DNA of 64,000 nucleotides from Imbricaverruca yamaguchii (GCA_034440575.1 JAOTOL010001184.1:1-64000); one strand, 5' to 3'; numbered from the stretch's first letter, positions 1-13,936 are shown. Numbers and translations are program-made. Notes: generated by a model from the sequence alone, not told the origin.

Positions 1-3000
1 GTGGACACAGTTGGTCAGTACCACTGCCGGTGGACAAAGTCGGTCAGTACCACTGCCGGTGGACACAGTCGGTCAGTACCACTGCCGGTGGACACAGTCA
101 GCCAGTACCACTGCCGGTGGACACAGTCAGCACCACTGTCGGTGGACACAGTCGGTCAGTACCACTGCCGGTGGACACAGTCAGTACCACTGTCGGTGGA
201 CACAGTCAGCACCACTGCCGGTGGAAAGTCAGTACCACTGCCGGTGGACACAGTCAGTACCACTGCTGGTGGACACAGTCGGTCAGTACTACTGCTGGTG
301 GACAGTCAGTACCACTGCTGGTGGACACAGTCGGTCAGTACCACTGCCGGTGGACAGTCAGTACCACTGCTGGTGGACACAGTCAATTAGCACCACTGCC
401 GGTGGACACAGTCGGTCAGTACCACTGCTGGTGGACACAGTCAGTTAGTACCACTGCCGGTGGACACAGTTGGTCAGTACCACTGCCGGTGGACACAGTC
501 AGTTAGTACCACTGCTGGTGGACAGTCAGTACCACTGCTGGTGGACACAGTCAGTACCACTGCTGGTGGACACAGTCAGTACCACTGCTGGTGGACACAG
601 TCAGTACCACTGCCGGTGGACACAGTCAGTTAGTACCACTGCCGGTGGACACAGTCAGCACCACTGCTGGTGGACACAGTCAGTACCACTGCTGGTGGAC
701 ACAGTCAGTACCACTGCTGGTGGACACAGACAGTACCACTGCTGATGGACACAGTCAGTACCACTGCCGGTGGACACAGTCAATCCACTGCTGGTGGACC
801 AGTCACCACTGCTGGTGGACACAGTCAGTACCACTGCCGGTGGACACAGTCAGTACCACTGCCGGTGGACAGTCAGTACCACTGCCGGTGAACACAGTCA
901 GTACCACTGCTGGTGGACACAGTCAGTACCACTGCTGATGGACACAGTCAGTACCACTGCTGGTGGACACAGTCAGTACCACTGCTGGTGGACACAGTCA
1001 GTACCACTGCCGGTGGACACAGTCAGTACCACTGCCGGTGGACACAGTCAGCACCACTGCTGGTGGACAGTCAGTACCGCTGCCGGTGGACACAGTTAGT
1101 ACCACTGCTGGTGGACAGTTAGTACCACTGCCGGTGGACACGGTCAGTACCACTGCCGGTGGACACAGTCAGTACCACTGCCGGTGGACACAGTCAGTTA
1201 GTACCACTGCTGGTGGACAGTCAGTACCACTGCTGGTGGACACAGTCAGTACCACTGCTGGTGGACACAGTCAGTTAGTACCACTGCCGGTGGACACAGT
1301 TGGTCAGTACCACTGCCGGTGGACACAGTCAGTTAGTACCACTGCTGGTGGACAGTCAGTACCACTGCTGGTGGACACAGTCAGTACCACTGCTGGTGGA
1401 CACAGTCAGTACCACTGCTGGTGGACACAGTCAATTAGCACCACTGCTGGTGGACACAGTTGGTCAGTACCACTGCTGGTGGACACAGTCAGTACCACTA
1501 CCGGTGGACACAGTCAGTCAGCACCACTGCCGGTGGACACAGTCAGTTAGTACCACTGCCGGTGGACACAGTCAGTTAGTACCACTGCTGGTGGACAGTC
1601 AGTACCACTGCTGGTGGACACAGTCAGTTAGTACCACTGCCGGTGGACACAGTTGGTCAGTACCACTGCCGGTGGACACAGTCAGTTAGTACCACTGCTG
1701 GTGGACAGTCAGTACCACTGCTGGTGGACACAGTCAGTACCACTGCTGGTGGACACAGTCAGTACCACTGCTGGTGGACACAGACAGTACCACTGCTGAT
1801 GGACACAGTCAGTACCACTGCCGGTGGACACAGTCAGTTAGTACCACTGCCGGTGGACACAGTCAGCACCACTGCTGGTGGACACAGTCAGTACCACTGC
1901 TGGTGGACACAGTCAGTACCACTGCTGGTGGACACAGACAGTACCACTGCTGATGGACACAGTCAGTACCACTGCCGGTGGACACAGTCAATACCACTGC
2001 TGGTGGACACAGTCAGCACCACTGCTGATGGACACAGTCAGTACCACTGCTGGTGGACACAGTCAGTACCACTGCCGGTGGACACAGTCAGTACCACTGC
2101 CGGTGAACACAGTCAGTACCACTGCTGGTGGACACAGTCAGTACCACTGCTGATGGACACAGTCAGTACCACTGCTGGTGGACACAGTCAGTACCACTGC
2201 TGGTGGACACAGTCAGTACCACTGCCGGTGGACACAGTCAGTACCACTGCCGGTGGACACAGTCAGCACCACTGCTGGTGGACAGTCAGTACCACTGCCG
2301 GTGGACACAGTTAGTACCACTGCTGGTGGACAGTTAGTACCACTGCCGGTGGACACGGTCAGTACCACTGCCGGTGGACACAGTCAGTACCACTGCCGGT
2401 GGACACAGTCAGTTAGTACCACTGGTGGTGGACAGTCAGTACCACTGCTGGTGGACACAGTCAGTACCACTGCTGGTGGACACAGTCAGTTAGTACCACT
2501 GCCGGTGGACACAGTTGGTCAGTACCACTGCCGGTGGACACAGTCAGTTAGTACCACTGCTGGTGGACAGTCAGTACCACTGCTGGTGGACACAGTCAGT
2601 ACCACTGCTGGTGGACACAGTCAGTACCACTGCTGGTGGACACAGTCAATTAGCACCACTGCTGGTGGACACAGTTGGTCAGTACCACTGCTGGTGGACA
2701 CAGTCAGTACCACTACCGGTGGACACAGTCAGTCAGTACCACTGCCGGTGGACACAGTCGGTCAGTACCACTGCTGGTGGACACAGTCAGTTAGCACCAC
2801 TGCCGGTGGACACAGTTGGTCAGTACCACTGCCGGTGGACACAGTCAGTTAGTACCACTGCTGGTGGACAGTCAGTACCACTGCTGGTGGACACAGTCAG
2901 TACCACTGCTGGTGGACACAGTCAGTCAGCACCACTGCCGGTGGACACAGTCAGTTAGTACCACTGCCGGTGGACACAGTCAGTTAGTACCACTGCTGGT

Positions 3001-3312
3001 GGACAGTCAGTACCACTGCTGGTGGACACAGTCAGTTAGCACCACCGCCGGTGGACACAGTCGGTAGGCACCACTGTCGGTGGACAGTCAGTACCACCGC
3101 CGGTGGACACAGTCGGTAGGCACCACTGCCGGTGGACACAGTCAGTACCACTGCTGGTGGACAGTCAGTACCACCGCCGGTGGACACAGTCGGTAGGCAC
3201 CACTGCCGGTGGACACAGTCAGTACCACTGCTGGTGGACAGTCAGTACCACCGCCGGTGGACACAGTCGGTAGGCACCACTGTCGGTGGACAGTCAGCAC
3301 CACTGTCGACAG
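1..3312. repeat. 25-bp minisatellite array (about 130 units)
   Basis: Tandem array with the core GCCGGTGGACACAGTCAGTA in a unit of about 25 bp. Units vary by C/T in the CTGCCGG/CTGCTGG position, by 4-bp insertions (GTTA, GGTC) after CAGTCA, and by a 4-bp deletion (GGACAGTC). It starts before the window. The last 250 bp contain more diverged units with CACCGCCGG and GGTAGGCACC. Long open frames occur in all three plus-strand frames, encoding only VSTTAGGHSQ/YHCRWTQ/VPLPVDT repeats, so they are repeat artefacts. A 1215-bp offset duplication lies inside the array. Confidence 0.97.
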
Positions 3313-5644
3313 ACAATCGATCAGCCGACAAGCTCCTGGCACGCTTCCAACTTCCAATGCGATCGAATGAACTAGCAGTCGTTTAAAGCTACCGAGCAAT
3401 GGACCGAGAATGATGTGAACAGTGTCCAGTCTGTAACAGATTGAAGGCATTACCATCAGTGAACCTTGTGGCAGGAAAATGTGACTACCAGCGATAAACA
3501 CTGCGACAGACAGACGGGACTGCCAGCAGTGGACACCGGCAGAAGGGATGCCAACAAACAAAAACGCACATACTGCAGCGTCAACAGTGAAGCTTCCGGC
3601 TTTGGTCCAACAGGTCAGGTCGGAGTAAAGCGAACGCACCCATTGTGCCTCTCGTACCGTCATCCTTGCGATGTCTTCTCCTAATTGATTTTTTTTCGCT
3701 GGTCGCTCCCAGCGCGATTAAACTGTGTCAAAACGGACAGGCCCCAGCGGAGGAAAAACGCGAGACCTCTCCGCGCCCGATCCGGCGACGTTTTTGCCCC
3801 CGCGCCAGCCGTATTTCCGCAGGGCCGAATTAAAAGGCGTGCCGGTGAGTGCACGCTGCGTGGGCGTCCCACAGTGCACCGTCTGCACCACCGCCAGCTC
3901 CTGCCCGCGCGTCCGCTATCGGCCAATCTGAGGTGTGAGGGGCTCCGGGGTCCGTCACCCGGCCGGCTGAGTAATGACAGGGACCCACCTGAAAGAATGC
4001 CATTCGGGACACCCGGGCGTCTGAAAAACTGACGGTTAACAGTGGGAAACACGGGCGAACGATACGCTGGCGATCGGGCTGCGATAGAGCCGCCGAAAAA
4101 CAAGATTAAAATGACAAACAGCCCGATTTTTGTGAATGCGTCTTGACATAGAGTGTTTTACTGAACAGAATGACTTTGTTATGCACCAGTCGCCAAACAT
4201 GCGGCTGGAAAAGAAAACAAGCTGGCCTTTGTTGTCAGTGATTTGATTAAGCGTAACTGTTTGTCATCAAGCCTACGTGCCTTGCCAAGCGGGCGTTTCA
4301 CCGTTTCAAGCTGTGTGCCCTGCAGTAGTTCGCATTCGTGCATATGCATTGTGCAAAATAATACACTGAGTATTCGCCAAAAACCGAAATGCAGGTGCGA
4401 GAGCAGGTGGAATCAACTTGGTTGATATGATCCCGGGTCATTTGCGTGTTAACAATCTGGGTGAAATTATGCCGAGGGGAATCCCAAGACAATGGCGAAG
4501 CTGCTGGTATTTGAAGGTGCCTGTGCCGAAGCTATTCAGTTTTTTGGCGGCTGCGTCCTCGCATTAATAGCTCTTAAGTTCCCTGTTTGCCCGAACAGCT
4601 GTGATGCACAACTAATACACTCGTGCATTGATCTTGACCAAAACCAGGCCCTCATCCCTCGTCAGACACCTGCACTGTGAAATGGTGCACAATTAAGGCC
4701 CTTGGCTTCTAAGCAACAACCGAAACCCCATTACGGGATGAATAGAGCGGGCTTGAGCACTGTTTTACGTCCGCTTTACTGCCGAGTGGGCCGCCGAAAC
4801 GATTGATGCGCCACTCCGTGGCAAAGTTTCACGTGCAGTCTGGGCACACTGGGATGATGAAGATGCAACGGCGTCGACCTATCCGGGCCGTGATGGCACA
4901 TCGAAACCGACCAACCAGGCGCCTGGGGTCATGAAGATGCATCACCGCCGCCCGGCTGGGATCGTGAAGTTACACCGAGCTTCCGACATCGCAAAGGCCG
5001 CGGGCAGTGGCCGCAGACATCCGTCGGTGCGATAGGGCGGACCGGAACCACAATCGATCGAGGGTAGAATTTGGAGGTGGTAGGTGAAGGGCACACCTGA
5101 AGCAGCGACCGGGTAGATTGAGAGATAAACGGACAAACAGCCCATTGGATAGGGCATGCCTCAGATAAGAGGACGAAGGTCACACGAATGACAGTGACAG
5201 AGTGGGTAAGATGAAAAAAATGACGAACGGATTTGAATACCCGGCGCGCGTGCTTCAAGGACGCACCAATGCTTCATGTAAATGCAGTTAACCTCGACTG
5301 CTCACGCTGACCACGAATTTCTACCGCACATTATCTGAAGAGGTGCGTTCTGGCTCTTTATTTCAGCTCTCTCCACCTGATTCTGCCGAGCGATGTCACA
5401 CCGCGCTTTCCATTGGCCTCCACCGGCTGCGATCGGTCACAGCATGGAGCTGTCCACTTCTGTTAAGCGAAAATGACTGCTGCGCATATGATTGCACACA
5501 CCAGCGGCTAGTCACGGCGGAGGTATTTGGTGCGAACAAAAGACGCTACTTCCAGTGATACCATGAACCTGGAAGAAGCGAGGCCACTTATATGTCGTAA
5601 TTACCGGTTGGATCTGCTGTGTGGAAGAAGATGAGGCGGGGAAC
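3313..5644. other. Unique non-repetitive DNA, no gene recognised
   Basis: Single-copy-looking sequence after the minisatellite. The part at about 3690-4100 is richer in G, C and CpG and is open in several frames on both strands, as expected from composition alone. The rest is mixed. No protein family, tRNA or transposon end was recognised. Confidence 0.6.
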
Positions 5645-5952
5645 GATCGTCGGTCAGATGAGGAGGGTGAGTGGTCGTCGGTCAGATGAGGAGGGTGAGT
5701 GGTCGTCGGTCAGATGAGGACGGTGAGTGGTCGTCGGTCAGATGAGGAGGGTGAGTGGTCGTCGGTCAGATGAGGACGGTGAGTGGTCGTCGGTCAGATG
5801 AGGAGGGTGAGTGGTCGTCGGTCAGATGAGGAGGGTGAGTGGTCGTCGGTCAGATGAGAAGGGTGAGTGGTCGATGGTCAGATGAGGAGGGTGAACGGTC
5901 GACGGTCAGATGAGGAGGGTGAACGGTCGTCGGTCAGATGAGGAGGGTGATG
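5645..5952. repeat. 28-bp minisatellite (about 11 units)
   Basis: Direct tandem copies around GGTCAGATGAGGAGGGTGAG followed by TGGTCGTC. Variants include GAGGACGG, GAGAAGGG and, in the last copies, GAACGGTCG replacing GAGTGGTCG. The array decays into unique DNA at about 5952. Confidence 0.95.
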
Positions 5953-7035
5953 AATTGGAGTCGCTCCTCACTAACTCTCATTCCAAAAGGCGCCAGCATT
6001 CCCATGCATTGCATGCTTCTCTGCGGGTATTTCAGAATATTTATAATCAAAGTAAAATAGTAAATAGCTTCATGGAGCAGCGCTGTCACTAGATTAAAAA
6101 ACATTCAGCTACATGCAGTGACGGGGAAGGTTTTCCCTGCGGTGGAACGTGTGGCTCTGTGAAGTGGATGGCTGTTGGATGGTTGGCTGATGCGATCATC
6201 GACCCGAATAACCAACCAACCAACAGCCAGCACTTCATAGTCACACCTTTCCACCGTTGGTTCAACCTTTGCTGTCGGTAACACGTGCTTCAATGCTTTC
6301 AAGCCAATGCCAGCGTTGCACCTGTTCCATGTCTGCGTTGGAACAAAAGTTTTCTTTGCTGAAGGTATTAATGCGTCAGACGAATTTCTCCATCTCCATT
6401 CCAAGCAAACGCTCCCGCAAATACACCATCTGTGGTCAGCTATTAGTGCCGAAGTGAACGTTCCTGGGAGCTACCAGGTGTGCGGTGCGGTTGTGATTTT
6501 TGCATTCATCTGTGTGAATTCGTGGCACATGGGAGTGTCAGATCGTGCAACTAATTACCGGTGGTGAGATGAGGTTTTAGCCAGAACTGCCCAGCAAACT
6601 CTTGATTAACGTGATGACGAGGTGAAGTGCATGTGACACTTGGCGTGACCTTTTCAGGGACCATCATGGCGGCGGGTCAGCCTACTCGGCTAATTTAATC
6701 ACAATTAGCCGCTGTGAAGACAGGTTTGAGGTACCGCTAGCTGGTCTGCACGTCAGCACCCGACACACTGCGCTCACTCCGTGCAGCCGCGATAAGGGTG
6801 GCGGCCATCCGCTGGCGTTATCTTCGCCATGGACGTGGCGCACAGAGCGGTCAGCGCATCGCCAGTCGGGGTCCCTTTCAGCGTCGAATGATTGCTTGTT
6901 TTTCCACCGCTATCTGGGTGCTGGGGTGCCGTCAATTTCCCGCTGCTCGCTGTGATCATGGTAGCGGCTATACTCTGTGGCCTTTGCTCCCGCATCGCGG
7001 ACTGCCAGCATTGGGTGGAGGACAACACGTCAGCT
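5953..7035. other. Unique DNA containing one long hairpin
   Basis: No recognisable coding sequence. Small open frames on both strands overlap and show no family motif. The notable element is the inverted repeat at 6151-6246, listed separately. Confidence 0.55.
6151..6246. other. Long imperfect hairpin, precursor-miRNA-like in size
   Basis: Arms 6169-6186 and 6212-6229 pair over 18 positions with one mismatch (TGGCTGTTGGATGGTTGG against its complement). After a small bulge the stem continues outward for 7 perfect pairs (6160-6166 with 6231-6237), a G-U and two more pairs, then a 3x3 internal loop and 3 pairs. The terminal loop is about 25 nt. Total span is 96 nt with about 30 pairs. Such a fold fits an animal miRNA precursor or a small inverted-repeat remnant. 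No expression or conservation evidence is available. Confidence 0.45.
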
Positions 7036-7102
7036 AGTTACCACCTATGGCTGAGCCGCATGCTCCTCACTATGTCAGAGGACACAGTTACTGAACCGCA
7101 TG

Positions 7103-7168
<66 letters not shown>

Positions 7169-7335
7169 AGAAGACACAGTTACTGAGCTGTATACTCCTC
7201 ACTCTGTAAGAGGACACAGTTACTGATCCGCATACTCCTCACTATGTCAGATGACACAGTTTCAGAGCAGAATACTCATCATTCTGTCAGAGGACACAGT
7301 TGCTGAGCCGCATACTCCTCACTATGTCAGAGGAA
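7036..7335. repeat. 40-bp minisatellite with an embedded CT tract
   Basis: Six to seven diverged units of about 40 bp sharing AGAGGACACAGTTACTGA followed by a CCGCATACTCCTCACTATGT-like part. One unit has its CTCCTC segment expanded into a long TC run. Confidence 0.88.
7106..7166. repeat. (TC)n microsatellite
   Basis: About 30 uninterrupted TC dinucleotides located exactly where neighbouring minisatellite units read CTCCTCACT, so the tract appears to have grown inside one unit. Confidence 0.97.
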
Positions 7336-7379
7336 ATAGTTCGCGCAGGTAAGATTTCCACGCGAACGTGACGTAAAAG

Positions 7380-7500
7380 GACGGAACACTTGATTTGTAT
7401 GAATGTAATACAAAGCATTGTTTAACTGGTGACTTGAAAGGAAGGGGCACTTGCTTTGTATGAATGTAATTCGAAGCATTGTGTGACTAGTGACTTAGCG
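7380..7500. repeat. Two-copy tandem duplication (about 60 bp)
   Basis: Two adjacent diverged copies share TTTGTATGAATGTAAT, then AAGCATTGT and a GGTGACTT/AGTGACTT end. No coding content. Confidence 0.8.
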
Positions 7501-7784
7501 ACGCACCGCCTGTCTCGGCAGCCAGTAACAACACACCGGAGTGTGAGCCTCAGCTATGCTTCTGCTCATCCATGGGTGGGATGAACACGTCCAGCTTGTG
7601 CACGCATATCGCCCAACCTCAGCACTGTGGACACCGGCACCAGGCGTCATTTGGGGAGCTGCACGAGCCAGGCCAAGAGGGTGCCCTGGGGCTACAGGGC
7701 TTCAGAAACAGAATCTGGAAACATCATGGCATTGCAGCAGACAATTTGTCGACCAACGGCAACTGTGCTCTTCGGACATGTCCA

Positions 7785-7912
7785 TGTGTTGTGTCGACAT
7801 GACCTTGTGTTGAATCGACACGTCATTGTGTTGTGTCGACACGTTCTTGTGTCGTGTCGACACGTCCTTGTGTTGTGTCGACGTGTCCTTGCATTGTGTC
7901 GACATGTCCTTG
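7785..7912. repeat. 21-bp minisatellite (about 6 units)
   Basis: Direct repeats around GTGTCGACACGTCCTTGTGT. The unit contains the palindrome GTGTCGACAC. Because 21 is divisible by three, a repetitive open frame appears on both strands; it is not a gene. Confidence 0.93.
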
Positions 7913-8017
7913 CCTACTCGCTGTTCAGATGTGATCACTTGATCAGGCCGTGTATGGCGCGACCAGCCTGCCTGCTGTTCTGATGTGAGAGAGGCGACGT
8001 CCACCCACCGTTGCTGA

Positions 8018-9250
8018 TGTGACCGGCCACCGTTAGTGTGACCGGCCACTGTTAGTGTGACCGGCCACCGTTAGTGTGACTGGCCACCGTTAGTGTGACC
8101 GGCCACCGTTAGTGTGACTGGCCACTGTTAGTGTGACCGGCCACCGTTAGTGTGACCGGCCACTGTTAGTGTGACCGGCCACCGTTAGTGTGACCGGCCA
8201 CTGTTAGTGTGACCGGCCACCGTTAGTGTGACCGGCCACCGTTAGTGTGACCGGCCACCGTTAGTGTGACCGGCCACCGTTAGTGTGACCTGGCCACCGT
8301 TAGTGTGACCGGCCACCGTTAGTGTGACCGGCCACCGTTAGTGTGACCGGCCACTGTTAGTGTGACCGGCCACCGTTAGTGTGACCGGCCACTGTTAGTG
8401 TGACCGGCCACCGTTAGTGTGACCGGCCACCGTTAGTGTGACTGGCCACCGTTAGTGTGACTGACGACCGGTGGTGATGCGACTGGCGACCGGTGCTGAT
8501 GTGGCCGGTCACTGTTGACTGGCGACCGGTGATGATGTGACTGGCGACCGGTGGTGATGTGACTAATATCGTTAGTGTGACTGGGGACCGATGGTGGTGT
8601 GACTACCCACCGTTAGTGTGACGACCGATGGTGATGTGACCGGCCACCGTTAGTGTGACTGGCGACCGACCGTTAGTGTGACTCCACCGTTAGTGTGATT
8701 GGGGACCGATGGTGATATGACCGGCCACCGTTAGTGAGATTGGCGACCGATGGTGATGTGACCGGCCACCGTTAGTGAGATTGGCGACCGATGGTGATGT
8801 GACCGGCCACCGTTAGTGTGACTGGCCACTGGTAGTGTGACCGGCCACCGTTAGTGTGACCGGCCACTGTTGTGTGACCGGCCACCGTTAGTGTGACTGG
8901 CCACCGATGGTGTGACCGGCCACCGTTAGTGTGATTGGCGACCGTGTGGTGCGACCGGCCACCGTTAGTGTGACTGACGACCGGTGGTGATGTGACTACA
9001 TATCGTAAGTGTGACTGGGGACCGATGGTGGTGTGACTACCCACCGTTAGTGAGATTGCCGACCGATGGTGATGTGACCGGCCACCGTTAGTGAGATTGG
9101 CGACCGATGGTGGTGTGACTACCCACCGTTAGTGTGACTGGGGACCGATGGTGATATGACCGGCCACCGTTAGTGAGATTGACGACCGATGGTGATGTGA
9201 CCGGCCACCGTTAGTGAGATTGGCGATCGATGGTGATGTGACCGGCCATA
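8018..9250. repeat. 19-bp minisatellite passing into complex derived repeats
   Basis: 8018-8470 is a regular array of GTGACCGGCCACCGTTAGT with C/T variants. From about 8470 to 9250 the unit is interleaved with related motifs (GGCGACCGATGGTGATGTGA and GACTACCCACCGTTAGTG), giving a longer, irregular higher-order pattern. No genuine coding sequence. Confidence 0.96.
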
Positions 9251-9488
9251 GTTAGTCAACGTTTGCTGGTTAGTAAGCATATTCAAGCATCGATTAGCCA
9301 GCGCTTCACCATTGGTGATGGTCCTCTAATGCATGGCTATTGTATCCTTTCCCCCGCCTTTCGCAGGCGCTGAAATCGTCGGCCTGCGGATAATCGTTAG
9401 TCCACCCGCAAACGACTTGAATCATTAGCAGCTAGCTAAGCAGCTGGGTGCCATCGTCGCCAATTGTATTGACTGAGATGTATTTTCT

Positions 9489-9532
<44 letters not shown>

Positions 9533-10375
9533 AACAGAGAAACGCATACCCCTATTCGCGTACGCGGAGGATTGTTCGCAACGTGCTGTAGTTGGAGTGA
9601 TGTTCCAATCAGGATGGAAATATATATCGGGAAAGTTCCACCTCTGCCCGACGTCTGATGATTTCCCCTTGGTGCAGCTTGAGTTATAGCAGCACTGCAC
9701 ACACTCACCTGCTTCACTATTCGGCTGGCACCGATGCCCTTTGCTATTGGAGCAGCTGCAAAAGTCATATTGGATTAAAGGAATAGTACTGAAGCTACAT
9801 CAACTGGGAGAGATATCAGATTAAGACAGGACTGTTGACTACTCATCATGCTGCCAAATATATACCTATTAGGTAAGCGCCCATGTGCAAATCTTGCTGT
9901 TGGCATAGTCGGATGTCTACCGCATAAGTGGTCTGGGAGGTAAACGGGACCAACGTCACGGCACTACCACCACCGTTTCAGGCCATCTAAGCGAAGCCGA
10001 TAAGTTGACTTCTTGTTTAATACCACCTAAGCCCGGTGGGTAAGTTGACTTCTTGACACCTGCCTGACACCACTGGAAGAGGGTCTTGTATGTCTAGGAT
10101 TAAAGCAACACGTCTGAAGAGCTTGCGATCCGAAAGAACATAAGACACGAAGCTCCTCGACACAGTGAATTTGATGCATGTTGTGAGTCTCACGAGGAAG
10201 TAAACTGTCCAACTCCCACAGTGCATAAATCAGCCAACGGGTATTTCCGGAAATGCAAAATGGTGCACCCGTGAATTAGCTCACAATACCACCAGCTGCT
10301 TAGCCATTGATTGCGTACTTGACTTGACGTGACATCATCTTCCGCTGTGTGACCCCAAAGGCGAATTTGCGGGCA
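9251..10375. other. Unique DNA with a (TA)n tract
   Basis: Contains a (TA)n microsatellite at about 9492-9531. A short duplication of TAAGTTGACTTCTTG occurs at about 10002 and 10042. Open frames crossing the TA tract are the usual YIYIYI artefact. No gene recognised. Confidence 0.6.
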
Positions 10376-10615
10376 GCCGATACCCTAGCTTCCGATACTC
10401 GAGCCCTACCGATACCCGCGGTACCAATACACGAGCCTTACTGATACCCGAGCTGGTGATATCCGAGCCATACCTACACACGAGCTACCGATACTCAAAC
10501 CTCACTGATAACCAAGGAACCGATATCCGAGCCCTACCGATACCTGAGCTACCGATACTCGAACCCCACTGGTATCCGAGGTACGGATACCCGATCCATT
10601 CCGATACCCGAGCCA
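10376..10615. repeat. Degenerate short-unit repeat (about 15-18 bp)
   Basis: Irregular repeats of CCGATACCCGAGC with variants such as CCGATACTCGAGCC and GATATCCGAGCC. Unit length varies, so it is an old or poorly homogenised minisatellite. Confidence 0.85.
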
Positions 10616-11474
<859 letters not shown>

Positions 11475-12027
11475 TATGTGTGTCTTAAACATGTATGTGT
11501 GCATGTTTAGGGGGAAGTGTATGTGTGCGTGCACGTGAGCGCAGGAACAACGATTGATGTCAAGCTTGTGCATCACCAGTTCACATCACACCTATCTTAA
11601 TGACACGGTATGATAATTCCATGCCCGGCTGGCACAACCCATCACGCCGTGCTAGGCAGAGGAGAGAATGGCTGGGTTGAGACAACTGCAGCCCGATATC
11701 ACCGGCACGTAATCTAATCCATCGAATTCGAGGCATCACATGGCAAAGGTCGACGCGATGACCGCGGCGCGTACACAGCGGTAATGACGTTTGACCGAAC
11801 TATGGCGCCGACCTTTACTCCAGTTGAGGCGCTTGGCCGGAAACACGTGACCCTCGCCATCCCAGGTCTGCAATTGGGTGGGTCCACTGGCGTCTCTGCA
11901 CAGTGCACTGTGCACAATGGGCACGTGTGCGCTGTGGCGTCTCCTGTGTTGCTCAGAAGATGTGCACGGTGCGCATTTCGAAGCAGTCTTTGGAGGCAGG
12001 GGGAAAACCAATGCCATCGCGAGCAGT
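11475..12027. other. Unique DNA between two microsatellites
   Basis: No recognisable gene. Several open frames extend from here into the GGACA array; their repeat portion supplies most of their length. Confidence 0.55.
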
Positions 12028-12211
12028 ACAGGACAGGACAGGACAGGACAGGACAGGACAGGACAGGACAGGACAGGACAGGACAGGACAGGACAGGACA
12101 GGACAGGACAGGACAGGACAGGACAGGACAGGACAGGACAGGACAGGACAGGACAGGACAGGACAGGACGGGACGGGACGGGACAGAACAAGACGGACAG
12201 GACAGAACAGG
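12028..12211. repeat. (GGACA)n pentanucleotide microsatellite
   Basis: About 28 nearly perfect GGACA units, then a short stretch of GGACG, AGAAC and AAGAC variants at the distal end. The pentamer is open in several frames (DRTGQDRTGQ on plus, PVLSCPVLSC on minus), which explains the long open frames here. Confidence 0.98.
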
Positions 12212-13840
12212 AAGTCCAGTGCAGCAGCATGCGCCCTGGCTGGTTAATGGTTGATTAATGTTTAGATTCTAGCACACATGGCCAGCGGCGCAGCCCCATC
12301 TAGCACGCAAAATATATCAGATGAAACGATTAATCGTGATGTTTTACAACGCGAAACGTTTTATTTTCGGAGCGCTTCGTGCGCCGAAAACTTTCTCTGC
12401 TTCATCTCGTATTTTTGGCTCGTCCCCTTAGGGCATTTCTGGCTGCGCTACTGCCCGTGGCGATCCACCACGTATGGTTGGTGGGGCATATGCACGCCAT
12501 CTGGCGCACAGGTTGGCAAGGTGCATATTACCTAACTTGCCAGTATGAAGCTTGTGAAGAAAATCAAAACCATGTATAGAGCACTTCATTAATTGCTGAG
12601 TAATGGCTTGTTATTACTTACATATTACCGGCATACCTATAGATCATCTATTGTCTATATTATATATGCATAGATTATCAATTCATTTTGCGGTTAATTG
12701 TGTGCATTTTGGAAGAAAGTTGTACCGCCTGCGGAAAATAATTTAGTCAAAGAACTTCTTTGAATAAATTCTTCCTTGAAAGAAGTAATGCTTCTATACC
12801 GAGGTGAGCATTTTCATTTCAAGTTATTTGACTCACACTATTTTTGCTTAAAATAGGTCGTACACTAACATACACCAAATGGTGCATACTATTTTGCAAC
12901 GGAATTTTGCATGTCAAGAGTTCGTGCAATGGCATTACCACACGCCACAGATATCGGTCTAGATCCCTCGGGTTTTGAACAGTTAAAATGTTCAATGGGA
13001 GTGAAAATGATGCGCCTATACGGCCCAGTTATCCGGTGTTAGTATTCAAAGTAAGACTTGCATGCTTTTTTTTCAAGTTTTTTTTTAGCACGGAATAAAA
13101 ACCGTCAATAGCGTGACGTTATAGGCAAATGAACCAAGTCGGTATCCTAACAAATTTTTTTTTTAGTGTTCTTCATCTCTGACTCCCGTCGCAATCAAAT
13201 GATGTTAGCATTAGGACTTCCAGTCTCTTTCCTCAAAGAGCGCCATGTTCGCATGCCATGGTCGTTTGCCATACTGAATGGTAGGTTACGACATATGTGT
13301 GCCTGACAGAATGATTGCTGATCAGGTCACTAGAGCGAAGGCGAGTATCTCACAACGAACGGCATTCCCGGTGATCCCCTCCGAGAACGTGACCTCATGC
13401 ATACCCGCAGGTATTGTCTTTGGATGCGGCAAGGGCCTGAGTGGTGTGTGCATTGGCAGGGAGGCTGGCACAGGAGGTGGGCTTCGTGACGTCATCGCGT
13501 GCGAGGTAGCCGAGAACGTCTCTCGCCAGTCTAGGGCTCGGGCCGACTTTAGCGATAGCTGCCACCGATGAATGTGCACGATTGTTCCCAGCCGAACCGT
13601 ATCGCAAAGTTTCCCGACTCTGCCGAGTTGGAGGCTGCACAATTCAACTTACGAGCTGCCGCCGCCTACCTCACGCATGCGTGAGTGGACTCCACCTCAC
13701 GCGACGCGAGCCGGCTATTCCAGTAGCATTGACAGTACTCTGAGTGCAACAGGATCTCGTCAGTGGCAAAAGCGCATGCTCCGCTAATTCGGGCGAGTTC
13801 CCAATCCGTCGGCAATCTACACAAGCTGACAGCCAGCCGC
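12212..13840. other. Unique, largely AT-rich DNA
   Basis: 12550-13250 is AT-rich with short T runs. 13270-13840 has higher GC and small overlapping frames on both strands. No family motif, splice-supported exon or transposon end was recognised. Confidence 0.55.
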
Positions 13841-13936
13841 GTATATATATATATTTATGTATATTTGTATATATACACATATATGTGCATATATATCAGT
13901 GTATATATATATATATATATATGCATATATATATGC

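Noticed and set aside
1..3312. CRISPR-like array of direct repeats
   Set aside because: Units are contiguous with no unique spacers, in a eukaryotic context; this is a minisatellite.
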